From: JAFAYN01 sp963733105
Lineage (GTDB): Bacteria; Gemmatimonadota; Gemmatimonadetes; Longimicrobiales; Longimicrobiaceae
Direction: 5' to 3'
NCBI GenBank assembly: GCA_963733105.1
Contig: CAVTCB010000024.1
Span: 434,001 to 498,000 of the forward strand
DNA length: 64,000 nt
Made by a program: the position numbers and the translations under genes. The notes under the pieces were generated by a model. It ran no database searches. It saw nothing but the letters and a program-made list of their open reading frames with translations, and was not told the origin of the DNA. This document shows positions 8,372 through 47,645 of the stretch, one piece after another (position 1 is the stretch's first letter; the number at the start of each line of letters is the position of its first letter).

Positions 8372-9109
8372 TCAGCATCCCAGGCTCCTGAGCTCCTGCG
8401 CCCGAGCGCGGCTCACCGGCACCCGCCGCCCGTTGACGAGCTCAGCCTCGAGCCTCCCACGAGAGTCCCGCTTGAACGCGCGGACGTGGTCGAGATTCAC
8501 GATGTGTGCGCGATGGACGCGAACGAAACGCTTGGGATCGAGTCGCTCTTCGAGCCGACTCAGCGAAAGGCTCAACGGGTGGCGCGCGCGCGTGGTATGG
8601 GCGATCACGTAATCACTGTCCGCCTCGAACCACGCAACCTCCGTGATCAGCAGAGGTACGAGGCTGCCTCCCGTGCGGACGAACAGGCGGCTGATCGGCC
8701 CGCTGGCGAGCGCGCTCGTCAGCCGCTCGAGCGCGCCGACGCCGACCGGTTCGCCGATCGCCGCGCGAACGCGCTCCATCGCCGCCGACAGCCGGGAGCG
8801 ACCAAAGGGTTTCAGCAGGTAGTCCACCGCGCCCAGCTCGAATGCGCTGACCGCGTGCTGCGAGAACGCAGTCGTGAAGATGATGAACGGCTGATGCTCG
8901 AGGCGCGGCACGACCTCGGTGCCGAGCAGCCCCGGCATCTGCACGTCGAGAAAGACGAGCTCCGGCCGCAGGCGATTGATTTCCTCCACCGCGACGTCTC
9001 CGTCTGCCGCTTCACCCACCACCTCCACCCACTCGAACGCAGTGAGCATCGCGCGAAGCCCTTCGCGCGCGAGCGGCTCGTCGTCCACGACCAGCGTTCG
9101 AACTTTCAT
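8372..9109 (-). CDS. LytTR-family response regulator
   Basis: A 245-residue two-domain regulator. The receiver domain shows VVDDEPLAREG (D9, D10), phosphoacceptor D55 in VFLDVQMPG, and the conserved YLLKPF. The C-terminal LytTR DNA-binding domain is seen in ISRLFVRTGG, EVAWFEADSDYVIAHT and KRFVRVHRAHIVNLDHV. Its start codon overlaps the stop of the histidine kinase gene (ATGA), so the two form one two-component system. LytTR proteins bind direct repeats upstream of target promoters; the adjacent divergent ABC/M1 genes are an obvious candidate target. Confidence 0.92.
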   Translation of the reverse strand: MKVRTLVVDDEPLAREGLRAMLTAFEWVEVVGEAADGDVAVEEINRLRPELVFLDVQMPGLLGTEVVPRLEHQPFIIFTTAFSQHAVSAFELGAVDYLLKPFGRSRLSAAMERVRAAIGEPVGVGALERLTSALASGPISRLFVRTGGSLVPLLITEVAWFEADSDYVIAHTTRARHPLSLSLSRLEERLDPKRFVRVHRAHIVNLDHVRAFKRDSRGRLEAELVNGRRVPVSRARAQELRSLGC

Positions 9110-10134
9110 GCCTTGACCTGCGCGCGTGGGACTACGAGCACCGCCTCGTAGCTTCCGTCTTCCCGCGCGCTGCACGTCAGTCGCGCTGCATCTCCATACA
9201 GCAGCTTGAGACGCTCGCGCAGGCGCGACAGCCCCGTGCCAGTCTCGTTGTCCAGCCTGCCAGGCCGTTTGGGGCCGCTCATGTTGCGCACGGAGAGTGA
9301 TAACTGAGAAGTCGTGCGTGCAGCGGTGACGACGATCTCCGTCGGTGCGGCGCGCCGGGACGCTCCGTGACGGACCGCGTTCTCGACGAGTGTCTGCAGT
9401 GCGAACGGCGGAACGCGCTCGTCGAGGAAGTCCTGATCCACGTCGGCGCTGACCGATAGCCTGTCGCCGAAGCGGATGCGCTCGACCTCCAGGTAGCGCG
9501 AAACGAAGCTCCATTCGTCGTCGAGCGTCACCTCGTCGCGCTCCTCCTCGAGCGCCGTCCGGAGGAGGGAGGCGATCAGCTCTGCGGCCTCTTCTGCGCG
9601 CGCGGGATCCAGCGGGATGAGCTGCACCACCGCGTGCAGTGCGTTGAAGAGAAAGTGCGGGTGGAGCTGCGCCCGCAGGGCCGCCAGCTGCGCTCGCACC
9701 GCGTCGGCCTCGATGCGCGCGGTCCGGGCCCGTCCTTCCACCGAGTATCCGATCCCCACTACGACCGCGTACAGCAGAAGGCTGATCGAGGGAAGCTCCG
9801 ATGGAAGCTCCACCAGGCGCCACGCGGTGCGGGTGTGCAGCAGGCTCCCGGTGAACAGGCTTTCGACCGCGATCGTGAGAAGGGTCCACAGAACACCGAA
9901 GGCCACCGCTACGACCACGTGCAGGAGGACGAAGCTGTAGCGGAACGGCCGCGGCCACGGCGTCCGGCGCACGAAACGGTAGAGAAGGAAGGCCGCGAGC
10001 GCACCCGTCGTCAGCTGGCTCACGGCGGCGGCCAGCTCCCCCGGGTACCACTGCCCGAGAAATCGCGGAGCCTGGAACATGAATGCGTACGGAGCCAAGG
10101 AGAATCCGTCTGTCGAGGGTGCCGTTGCCGGCAT
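9106..10134 (-). CDS. LytS/YehU-type sensor histidine kinase
   Basis: A 342-residue kinase. About four membrane segments lie in residues 35-130 with little periplasmic loop. They are followed by the His-kinase core of the PF06580 type: AQLHPHFLFNALH with phosphoacceptor H160, then LVENAVRHGA (N box) and the GTGLSRLRERL glycine box. The compact membrane part suggests it senses within the membrane, for example antibiotic or envelope stress; the signal is unknown. It is coupled to the LytTR regulator and divergent from the ABC genes. No clear ribosome site precedes the chosen ATG, so the start is uncertain; an in-frame ATG at 10080 is possible. Confidence 0.88.
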   Translation of the reverse strand: MPATAPSTDGFSLAPYAFMFQAPRFLGQWYPGELAAAVSQLTTGALAAFLLYRFVRRTPWPRPFRYSFVLLHVVVAVAFGVLWTLLTIAVESLFTGSLLHTRTAWRLVELPSELPSISLLLYAVVVGIGYSVEGRARTARIEADAVRAQLAALRAQLHPHFLFNALHAVVQLIPLDPARAEEAAELIASLLRTALEEERDEVTLDDEWSFVSRYLEVERIRFGDRLSVSADVDQDFLDERVPPFALQTLVENAVRHGASRRAAPTEIVVTAARTTSQLSLSVRNMSGPKRPGRLDNETGTGLSRLRERLKLLYGDAARLTCSAREDGSYEAVLVVPRAQVKA

Positions 10135-10318
10135 GCGGAAAAGGCGCGGGAGTCCCTACGAACATTATGCGGGGATCGAGGCCGCAGCGGGAGTGACCCG
10201 GCTCTCCGTTCAGGGTGCCGGATCTACCGTTCGCCGGAAATGCGCTCTCCTGTCTTCAGGCGACGACTTACCATGCCCTGAACGACGAGCCCGATGCCAA
10301 CAACAGGAGACAACAAAA

Positions 10319-11197
10319 GTGCTGAGCCTTCAGGACGTCAGCCACGTCTACGCCAACGGCACGCGCGCCCTGGATCACGTCACGCTGTCGATCCCGCGCG
10401 GCATGTACGGCCTCCTCGGGCCCAACGGTGCCGGCAAGTCGACGCTGATGCGGACCATCGCGACGCTGCAGACTCCGACCGAGGGCACGATCCGCTTCGG
10501 CGACGTCGACGTGGTCGCCGAGCCGGAGAAGCTGCGGCGCACGCTCGGCTACCTGCCGCAGGACTTCGGCGTCTACCCGCGCATCTCCGCGTACGACATG
10601 CTCGACCACCTGGCGGTGCTCAAGGGGATCGCCACGCCGGCCGACCGCAGGACGACCGTCGAGACGCTCCTCCACCAGGTGAACCTCTGGGACGTCCGGA
10701 AGAAGGCGCTCGTCGGGTTCTCCGGCGGCATGCGCCAGCGCTTCGGCATCGCGCAGGCGCTCATCGGAAACCCCGGGCTGATCATCGTCGACGAGCCCAC
10801 CGCCGGCCTCGATCCGGAGGAGCGGAACCGCTTCCTGAACCTGCTCGCCGAGATCGGCGAGAACGTCGTCGTGATCCTCTCGACCCACATCGTCGAAGAT
10901 GTTTCGGACCTCTGCACCCGGATGGCCGTGCTGGTCGACGGCCGCGTCCAGCTCGAGGGGGCGCCGCTCGAGCTGATCGGCGCCACCCGGGGAAGGATCT
11001 GGATGAAGACGATAGAACGCAGCGCCCTCCCGCAGCATCGGGAGCGGTACGAGATCCTTTCCACCCGGCTCTTCGCCGGGAACACGATCCTGCACGTCCT
11101 TTCCGACCGCGACCCGGGCGACGGCTTTGCGTGCGTCGAAGGCGGCCTCGAAGACGTGTACTTCTCGACCCTGCTCCGCGCGCGGCGCGCCGCCTGA
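10319..11197 (+). CDS. ABC transporter ATP-binding protein
   Basis: A 292-residue ATPase starting at GTG 10319, chosen because AGGAG lies 9 bases upstream. Walker A GPNGAGKST (residues 34-42), Q loop in YLPQDFGVYP, signature FSGGMRQRFG, Walker B LIIVDEPTAGLDP and H loop STHIVEDV are all present, so it should be active. It belongs to the CcmA/NatA-like exporter group. It is followed after 10 bp by a permease fused to an M1 peptidase and should energise that protein. Confidence 0.92.
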   Translation: MLSLQDVSHVYANGTRALDHVTLSIPRGMYGLLGPNGAGKSTLMRTIATLQTPTEGTIRFGDVDVVAEPEKLRRTLGYLPQDFGVYPRISAYDMLDHLAVLKGIATPADRRTTVETLLHQVNLWDVRKKALVGFSGGMRQRFGIAQALIGNPGLIIVDEPTAGLDPEERNRFLNLLAEIGENVVVILSTHIVEDVSDLCTRMAVLVDGRVQLEGAPLELIGATRGRIWMKTIERSALPQHRERYEILSTRLFAGNTILHVLSDRDPGDGFACVEGGLEDVYFSTLLRARRAA

Positions 11198-11207
11198 GGC
11201 AGAAGCG

Positions 11208-14200
11208 ATGCTGACTCAGATTGCTCGATTCGAGGCGCGCTATGTCCTTCGCAACCCGCTGTTGTGGGTGACGGCCATCGCGACCTTCGCGCTGCTCTTC
11301 GCCGGGATGAGCGTCGACGGATTCGACCTCGGCAACGAGGGCGGCCTGTTGAAGAACGCGGCCTATGCGACCCTGCGCAACTACGTGGTCGTTTCGGTCT
11401 TCTACATGTTGGTGACGACCGCGTTCGTCGCCAGCGCCGTTCTCCGCGACGACGAGACGGGGTTCGGCCCGATCATCCGTTCGACCGGGATCACGAAGCT
11501 CGAATACGTGCTCGGACGCTTCCTCGGCGCCTTCGCGGTCGCGGCCATCTGCATGCTCGCTCTGCCGCTCGCGGCACTGCTCGGATCGGTGATGCCATGG
11601 GCGCCTGCCGCGCAGCTCGGACCCAACCGGCTGGTCGACCATCTCTACGGCTACTTTCTGGTCGCGCTTCCGAACCTGTTCATCCACGGCGCCATCTTCT
11701 TCGCGCTGGCGACACTCACCCGCTCGATGATGGCGGGCTACCTCGGCGTCGTCGGCTTCGTCGCCGGCTTCTTCATCCTGCAGGAGGGGTCCCAGGGGCG
11801 GATGACCGTGGCGATCGCCGAGCCGTTCGCCGGGCGCGCGCTCAAGGACGCCGTCCGATACTGGACCGTCGCCGAGCGGAACGTGATGCTCCCGGAAGTC
11901 ACCGGGAGTCTGCTCTACAATCGACTTCTCTGGAGCGGGATCGCCCTTCTCTGCCTTGCGCTGGGCTGCACCGCCTACCGCTTCGCCGATCGGGGGATGT
12001 CGAAACGCGAGCGAAAGCGATTCAAGCTCACACGGTTGTCGGGCGCGGAGGCGGATCGCGCCTTCGCGGCCCTCTCTCTCCCAGCTCCCGGACACGGGTC
12101 CAGGGCGTTGCGCGCGCTGCTCTGGATGCGCACCCGGTTCGAGGTCAGGCAGGTCGTTCTGAGCCCGGCCCTGGTCGTGGTCCTGGCGTGGGGAATCATC
12201 ACCACGTTCTACGCCTTGTCCTCGCGGGATGATGCCGGACGGCCGACCTACCCGACGACGTTGACGCTGATCCCGCACATCGCCGATGCATTCGCGCAGA
12301 TCCTGCTGGTCATCGCCATCTTCTACGCGGGCGAGGTCGTGTGGCGCGAGCGCGACCGGCGAATCCACGAGATCGTCGACGCCACACCGATGCCGACCTG
12401 GGCGTACGTGGTGCCGAAGACGGTGGCGATGGGGATCGTGCTGGTGGCGGTGGTGCTGACCAACGTCGCCGCGTCGATCGTCTTCCAGCTCTCTTCGGGA
12501 TTCACCCGGGTCGAGCTCGGAAAGTATCTGCTATGGTACGTGCTGCCGGCGACCTGGGACATGCTCCTCCTGGCGGCGCTGGCCGTCTTCGTTCAGGCGC
12601 TCAGCCCTCACAAGATCATCGGCTGGGCCGTCATGGTTGGGTTCCTGCTCTGGAAAGCGCTGAACAAGGCGGTCGATCACAACCTGCTGAACTACGGTGC
12701 GACCCCCGGCATGCCGCTCAGCGACATGAACGGCGCCGGCTCGTTCTGGTGGGGTGCGTGGACGGTCCGCGTCTACTGGGGAGCGTTCGCCGTCCTGCTG
12801 CTCCTGGCCGCGCACCTCCTCTGGAGGCGAGGCACCGAGATCCGGCTGCGGCCGAGGCTCGCCGCGGTGCGGCGGCGGCTGAGGGGAGCGGCGGGCCGGG
12901 TCGCGGCCGCGACGCTCGTGGTCTTCGCCGGCACCGGCGCGTACGCGTTCTACAACATCAACATTCTGAACGATTACCGCTCCCCGCTCGCCAATCTGAG
13001 GCGGCAGGCAGAGCTGGAGAGAAAATACTGGAAGTACCACGACCTTCCGCAGCCCTCGATCGCGCGCATGACCGTGTCCATCGACCTGTATCCCGAGGAG
13101 CGGCGGGCGGTGACCAGGGGACGCTACCTGCTCCGCAACGAGTCGGCGCAGCCGATCAGCGACATCCACCTGCGGCTGATGCCCGACGACCTGGAGCTCA
13201 CCGGCGCGGCGGTCGACGCCGCGCGACTGGTGCTCGACGACCGTGAGCACGCCTATCGCATCTTCCGCCTCGACTCGCCCATGCGGCCGGGCGAGGAGCG
13301 TGTCCTGACCTTCGAGACGCGGCGCTGGCATCGCGGCTTTCGCAACGGGCCTCCCAACACGAGGCTGGTCGAGAACGGCACCTTCCTGGCCAAGGACGAG
13401 CTCACGCCCGTCATCGGGATGAGTCGCGCGGGCACGCTGGAGGATGCCACCGCGCGTCGCTACTTCCGGTTGCCCGAACGCGGCGGGAGGGCGAAGCTGG
13501 AGGACCGCTCCGCGACCGCGACGGCTGGCGACCACGGTGGATGGACGACGGCGGACATCACGCTGTCGACGACGGCGGACCAGACCCCGATCGCTCCGGG
13601 CCGGAAGGTCTCGGACGTCACGCGCGGAGGCAGGCGCATCGCCCGCTTCGTGTCGGAGGCGCCGATCCGCGAGAGATTCTCCGTCCAGTCGGCGCGCTAC
13701 GCGGAGAAGCATCGCCGGCACGCCGGAGTCGATTTCGCCGTCTACTACCACCCCGCGCACGCGTGGAACGTCGACCGGATGCTCGACGCGCTGGCGCCGT
13801 CGCTCGACTATTACCAGGCGAGCTTCGGCCCGTACCAGTTCGACCACCTGCGGATCCTCGAGTATCCGGGGTACGCGAACTTCGCGCAGGCCTTCGCCGG
13901 CACCATCCCCTATTCGGAGACGTACGGGTTCATCGCCGACTTCCGGGACCCGAAGACCGTCGACCACGTCACGGCGACGACCGCGCACGAGCTGGCGCAC
14001 CAGTACTGGGCGCACCAGGTGACGGGAGCCGACATGGAGGGCTCGATGGTGCTGTCCGAGACGCTCGCCAACTACTCCGCGATGATGATGCTGCGGAAGC
14101 TCGGCGGCGAGGACCAGATGCGTCAGGGGCTCCGGTACATGCTCGACCGCTACCTCGCATGGCGCTCGGCCGGGTCCGTGAACGAGCCGCCCCTCGCGCG

Positions 14201-14783
14201 CGTCGAGAGCGAGGCATGGATCGGCTACCAGAAGGGAGCGCTCGCGATGCACCTGCTGCAGGAGCGCATGGGCGAGGAGCGGGTCAACCGGGCGCTGAGG
14301 ACCCTGCTGCAGCGCTACCGGTTCAAGGGCGCGCCGTACCCCCGCTCGCTCGACCTCGTCGAGGCGCTGCGCGCCGAGGCCAGGACGACCGAGGAGCAGA
14401 ACCTGATCACCGACCTCTTCGAGCGGGTCGTCCTCTACGACCTGAAGGTCGCCGAGCCCACCGCCGTCCGGCGCGCGGACGGCAAGTGGGACGTCACGGT
14501 GCCGGTCGAGGCGAAGAAGTACTCCGTCGACCGACGCGGCGCCGAGACGGAGACGGCGCTCGCCGAGCGCATCGAGGTGGGCCTCTTCACCGAGCACCCG
14601 GGCCTCGACGCCTTCGGCGCGAAGCACGTGATCGTCATGGAGCGCCGGTCCATCCGCTCCGGAGCGCAGGTCCTGAGGTTCGTGACCGACCGGAGGCCGA
14701 CCCACGCCGGCATCGATCCCTACAACTACTACATCGACCGGAACTCGGGCGACAACGTGCGGCCGCTCGCAGACCCCGGCTAG
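11208..14783 (+). CDS. ABC-2-type permease fused to M1-family aminopeptidase
   Basis: A 1191-residue protein starting at ATG 11208 with GAGG about 10 bases upstream. Residues 1-300 and about 310-600 are two sets of hydrophobic spans like the two halves of an ABC-2 permease. The remainder (about 640-1191) is an M1 metallopeptidase domain with zinc motif HELAH at about residues 927-931, followed by SETLANYSA carrying the third zinc ligand, and a GYANFAQAFAG stretch at the place of the substrate-binding GAMEN loop. Fusions of this kind are known but poorly studied; export coupled to peptide trimming is an inference. It lies 10 bp after the ATPase gene and divergent from the LytS/LytTR pair. Confidence 0.88.
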   Translation: MLTQIARFEARYVLRNPLLWVTAIATFALLFAGMSVDGFDLGNEGGLLKNAAYATLRNYVVVSVFYMLVTTAFVASAVLRDDETGFGPIIRSTGITKLEYVLGRFLGAFAVAAICMLALPLAALLGSVMPWAPAAQLGPNRLVDHLYGYFLVALPNLFIHGAIFFALATLTRSMMAGYLGVVGFVAGFFILQEGSQGRMTVAIAEPFAGRALKDAVRYWTVAERNVMLPEVTGSLLYNRLLWSGIALLCLALGCTAYRFADRGMSKRERKRFKLTRLSGAEADRAFAALSLPAPGHGSRALRALLWMRTRFEVRQVVLSPALVVVLAWGIITTFYALSSRDDAGRPTYPTTLTLIPHIADAFAQILLVIAIFYAGEVVWRERDRRIHEIVDATPMPTWAYVVPKTVAMGIVLVAVVLTNVAASIVFQLSSGFTRVELGKYLLWYVLPATWDMLLLAALAVFVQALSPHKIIGWAVMVGFLLWKALNKAVDHNLLNYGATPGMPLSDMNGAGSFWWGAWTVRVYWGAFAVLLLLAAHLLWRRGTEIRLRPRLAAVRRRLRGAAGRVAAATLVVFAGTGAYAFYNINILNDYRSPLANLRRQAELERKYWKYHDLPQPSIARMTVSIDLYPEERRAVTRGRYLLRNESAQPISDIHLRLMPDDLELTGAAVDAARLVLDDREHAYRIFRLDSPMRPGEERVLTFETRRWHRGFRNGPPNTRLVENGTFLAKDELTPVIGMSRAGTLEDATARRYFRLPERGGRAKLEDRSATATAGDHGGWTTADITLSTTADQTPIAPGRKVSDVTRGGRRIARFVSEAPIRERFSVQSARYAEKHRRHAGVDFAVYYHPAHAWNVDRMLDALAPSLDYYQASFGPYQFDHLRILEYPGYANFAQAFAGTIPYSETYGFIADFRDPKTVDHVTATTAHELAHQYWAHQVTGADMEGSMVLSETLANYSAMMMLRKLGGEDQMRQGLRYMLDRYLAWRSAGSVNEPPLARVESEAWIGYQKGALAMHLLQERMGEERVNRALRTLLQRYRFKGAPYPRSLDLVEALRAEARTTEEQNLITDLFERVVLYDLKVAEPTAVRRADGKWDVTVPVEAKKYSVDRRGAETETALAERIEVGLFTEHPGLDAFGAKHVIVMERRSIRSGAQVLRFVTDRRPTHAGIDPYNYYIDRNSGDNVRPLADPG

Positions 14784-14785
14784 GT

Positions 14786-14805
14786 GCGCCGCCGGTAAGC
14801 GGCGC
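14786..14805. terminator. Possible bidirectional terminator hairpin
   Basis: GCGCCGC, loop CGGTAA, GCGGCGC: a perfect 7-bp stem in the 27-bp gap between two convergent stop codons. There is no T tract on either side, so intrinsic termination would be weak by classical rules. Confidence 0.45.
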
Positions 14806-14810
14806 CCTCC

Positions 14811-15338
14811 TCAACCCGGCGGCGGCGGCGCAGAGGGATCGTCCGTCGCGAAGGAGCGCAGCCTGCCGAGCACGCGGATCAGGCGCGCGTTGGTGCCCAT
14901 GTCGTTGTACCACTCCCAGATGCGCACCTCCTCGCCCCCCGCCCGGATGGTGAGCCCCGAGGCGCTTTCGTCCGGCACGGGCGGCCTGGGCGGGGTGCGC
15001 TGCTCCCAGGCGGCAAGCTCCACCAGCAGCTGGATGACGGCCCGTACCGAGTCGGGGGGGATCGTTCCCCGCCGCTCCGAAAAGCCGGTGCGGGGATCGA
15101 CGGTTCTCGACTGCACCGTGCCGTGCGCCGTCAGCGAGATCGTGGTGCCGCCGTGCATCCCGTGCATGTCGCTGTACGTCACCACCAGGTCCGCGGGGAT
15201 CTCCGCGCCCCCCGCGGCCGCCCGCAGCGTACGCTCGACGACGCCGGGCTCCGGCACCGGCTGCTGAACGGGCCTGGTGGGCACGCAGGCGCAGAGCAGC
15301 ACGGAAAGAACGGCGAGCCGCAGCGGTCCTGGGAACAT
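14811..15338 (-). CDS. Small secreted lipoprotein of unknown function
   Basis: A 175-residue protein with a ribosome site (GAGGAG) directly before the ATG at 15338. A short signal ends in a lipobox-like LLCAC, so it is probably a lipoprotein. The mature part has ADLVVTYSDMHGMHGG, GTIPPDSVRAVIQLLVELAAW and IWEWYNDMGTNARLIRVL. I recognise no family. It is convergent with the ABC/M1 gene and divergent from the large synthetase gene at 15615; nothing ties it to peptide synthesis. Confidence 0.7.
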   Translation of the reverse strand: MFPGPLRLAVLSVLLCACVPTRPVQQPVPEPGVVERTLRAAAGGAEIPADLVVTYSDMHGMHGGTTISLTAHGTVQSRTVDPRTGFSERRGTIPPDSVRAVIQLLVELAAWEQRTPPRPPVPDESASGLTIRAGGEEVRIWEWYNDMGTNARLIRVLGRLRSFATDDPSAPPPPG

Positions 15339-15455
15339 CGTCTCCTCGGCGGGGCGGGGCGGCGGCAACCAAACGTTCGCCGGACAGGCTACGCGCGGGC
15401 AACGGACCGTGCAAGCACTCCGCATCGACGCCCTGTCCTGGCGGCCGGGCGAAGC

Positions 15456-15484
15456 TTGAACCAACTCCCTGAGTATCGTATACT
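15456..15484 (+). promoter_or_regulatory. Sigma70-type promoter for the lipopeptide synthetase gene
   Basis: TTGAAC (15456-15461), exactly 17 bp, then TATACT (15479-15484). This is the best promoter match seen in the window and sits in an AT-richer stretch. The -10 lies inside a small dyad AGTATCGTATACT (15472-15484) that could be an operator. It implies a leader of about 125 nt before the start codon at 15615. Confidence 0.6.
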
Positions 15485-15540
15485 TAGATGGATTTAGGCG
15501 TCCTCCCGGGAGCGCTTATTTCCAGACTAATAAAGAGTAA

Positions 15541-15560
15541 AACCAGCCGGAGCGCTGGTT
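15541..15560 (+). promoter_or_regulatory. Stem-loop in the synthetase 5' leader
   Basis: AACCAGC, loop CGGAGC, GCTGGTT: a perfect 7-bp stem with a 6-base loop, about 55 bases before the start codon. It is not followed by a T run, so it is not an obvious terminator. It may affect mRNA stability or be a protein-binding dyad; role unknown. Confidence 0.35.
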
Positions 15561-15614
15561 CTCGGGTGCGGCTCGCATCCGGAGACCGCCTCACACCACA
15601 CGGCCTCCGTACCG

Positions 15615-45639
<30,025 letters not shown>

Positions 45640-45647
45640 CCGGCGGA

Positions 45648-47645
45648 TCAGGGCCGTCCGGGCGTCGCGGCGCCCTGCGGAAGCACCCGTGCCTCCAGGC
45701 GGCTCGCCGCCTCCGGGCTCACCCAGATGCGGTGGGCCGCACGGACGAAGTCGTCCTCGCGGGCCTCGTAGATGCTGGGCACGTACCGCTGCGGGTTGCG
45801 GTCGAAGAGCGGAAACCAGCTGCTCTGCACCTGCACCATGAGGCGGTGCCCCTTCCGGAAGGTGTGGAACACGTCCGGGAGGCGGAACGCCACCTCGGTC
45901 ACCTGGTTCGGCTGGAACGGGACCGGGTCGCCGAAGGACCGGCGGAAGCGCCCTCGCATGATCTCGCCGCGGACGAGCTGCTGGTAGCCGCCCAGCCGCA
46001 CCGTGGAGTCTGGCGGAGGGGGTCCGCCCGGCCCGTCGGGCGGGTACACGTCGATCAGCTTCACCACGAAGTCCGCGTCGGTGCCCGTCGTGCTCACCCA
46101 CAGGCGGGCGGTGATCTCGCCGGCGAAGGTGACGTCTTCCCGCAGCGCACCGGTCCGGAACACGGCGACGTCCGGCCGCGACGCGAAGCAGCGCTGATCG
46201 TCGCTCATGTAGCCGAACAGCGCGCCCTCCTCGATCGTCTGCCCCGAGCACCGGGCCGGGACCGGACGGTTCGGGTCGCTCTCGTACTCCACGAACGCCG
46301 GGCCGCCCGCGGGGGGCGACGCGGACAGCGCGCCGTCGCCGCGAAGGAAGTAGTCCCGCCGCGCCGCCTCCGGCGCCGGCCAGCCGTCGAACCGGACCCA
46401 CGCCCTACGTCCCGTGTCGAACATCAGTGCGCCGGCCGGTGCCGCGCCCGCGCCCTTCAGGTGCGCGCGAAAGAACGCCGCCTCCACGTCCCGCTGGTAC
46501 GCCGTCTCCAGCGAGTCGCCGAAGTACAGGTCGCCGTGCGTCGTATGCGTCACCCCGCGCGCGGCCCACCCCCGGTGCCCGAACGGCCCCATCACCAGCG
46601 ATGCCTTCGCGCCGCCGTTCGCGCGCAGCGACCGGTACGCCGCCAGCGTTCCCCACAGGTTCTCGGCGTCGAACCACCCCCCGACGACCAGGACGGGGTG
46701 CGTGACGCGGGACAGGCGCGGGGCCATGGCGCGCGCCCGCCAGAACTCGTCGTAGTCGGGATGCGCGGCCATCTCCCGCCACCACAGGTTCTCCGGGTAG
46801 ATCCGGGCGGTGACGTTCCGGAGCGGACCCAGCCCCAGCTGGTAGGCGTAGTCGTCCCCCATCCCGTGCGCCGCGACGCGCTGGAACTCGGGGAGCCACC
46901 AGTGCGACGCGGTCGGCTCCGGGCGCGGAACGCCGAAGACCGGGTAGGCGTAGAAGTGCCCCTGGAGGAGCGCGCCGTTGTGGTGGAAGTCCTCGAAGAA
47001 GAAGTCCATCACCGGGGCCTGGAGCGACGAGGCCACGATGGCCGGGTGTCCGGAGAGCGCGGCCGCCGCGGCGTAGTAGCCCCCGTAGCTCACCCCCAGC
47101 AGCCCCACCCGCCCGTCGTGCCCGGGGAGGTTGCGGACGAGCCACTCGATGGTGTCGAACGCGTCCGTGGCCTCGTCCGCCGCGCGCGGGTCGCGCAGCC
47201 GCACGGAATCGTCCAGCAGCGGCCGGACGTTCTCGAAGGTGCCCTCCGAAAGGTACCGGCCACGCACCTCCTGGTTGACGAAGACGTACCCGTCCCGGAG
47301 CGCGAAGGTGGACGGGCCCAGCGTCCGGGGGTACGCGCCGGGACCGTACGGCCCCACCGAGAACGGAGTGCGCTGCAGCAGGACCGGGTAGCGGCGCCCG
47401 GGCGCCGCGTCCCTGGGCACGTACAGCACGGTGAACAGGCGCACCCCGTCGCGCATGGGGATGCGCTCCTCGCGCTTGACGTAGTGCTCGGCGATGAACG
47501 CCGAATCGGTGCCTTCGGCGCCCTGCGCGGCGAGCGCCGCCGCGCCGCAGGGGAGCAGGGCCAGCGTCAGCGCGGACAGCCACGCGCGCAACACCCGCGG
47601 AGCGCGCTCCGGTGCCTGCGTCACCGTCGTGAGGTCGAGCTCCAT
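45648..47645 (-). CDS. Secreted CocE/NonD-family hydrolase (X-Pro dipeptidyl-peptidase / alpha-amino-acid ester hydrolase type)
   Basis: A 665-residue alpha/beta hydrolase with an N-terminal signal (about residues 22-41, ending near ALAAQ). Catalytic triad candidates are clear: Ser186 in GVSYGGYY, Asp326 in GGWFDAENLW and His357 in MGPFGHRGW, with the spacing expected of cocaine esterase/alpha-amino-acid ester hydrolases. The C-terminal part (from about 430) is the jelly-roll domain of the family (FAGEITARLWVSTTGTDADF, KGHRLMVQVQSSWFP). These enzymes cleave acyl esters or amides, including beta-lactam side chains, or X-Pro dipeptides. It lies between two synthetase genes on the opposite strand, so a role in trimming, activating or detoxifying the lipopeptide is possible but unproven. 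Confidence 0.88.
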   Translation of the reverse strand: MELDLTTVTQAPERAPRVLRAWLSALTLALLPCGAAALAAQGAEGTDSAFIAEHYVKREERIPMRDGVRLFTVLYVPRDAAPGRRYPVLLQRTPFSVGPYGPGAYPRTLGPSTFALRDGYVFVNQEVRGRYLSEGTFENVRPLLDDSVRLRDPRAADEATDAFDTIEWLVRNLPGHDGRVGLLGVSYGGYYAAAAALSGHPAIVASSLQAPVMDFFFEDFHHNGALLQGHFYAYPVFGVPRPEPTASHWWLPEFQRVAAHGMGDDYAYQLGLGPLRNVTARIYPENLWWREMAAHPDYDEFWRARAMAPRLSRVTHPVLVVGGWFDAENLWGTLAAYRSLRANGGAKASLVMGPFGHRGWAARGVTHTTHGDLYFGDSLETAYQRDVEAAFFRAHLKGAGAAPAGALMFDTGRRAWVRFDGWPAPEAARRDYFLRGDGALSASPPAGGPAFVEYESDPNRPVPARCSGQTIEEGALFGYMSDDQRCFASRPDVAVFRTGALREDVTFAGEITARLWVSTTGTDADFVVKLIDVYPPDGPGGPPPPDSTVRLGGYQQLVRGEIMRGRFRRSFGDPVPFQPNQVTEVAFRLPDVFHTFRKGHRLMVQVQSSWFPLFDRNPQRYVPSIYEAREDDFVRAAHRIWVSPEAASRLEARVLPQGAATPGRP

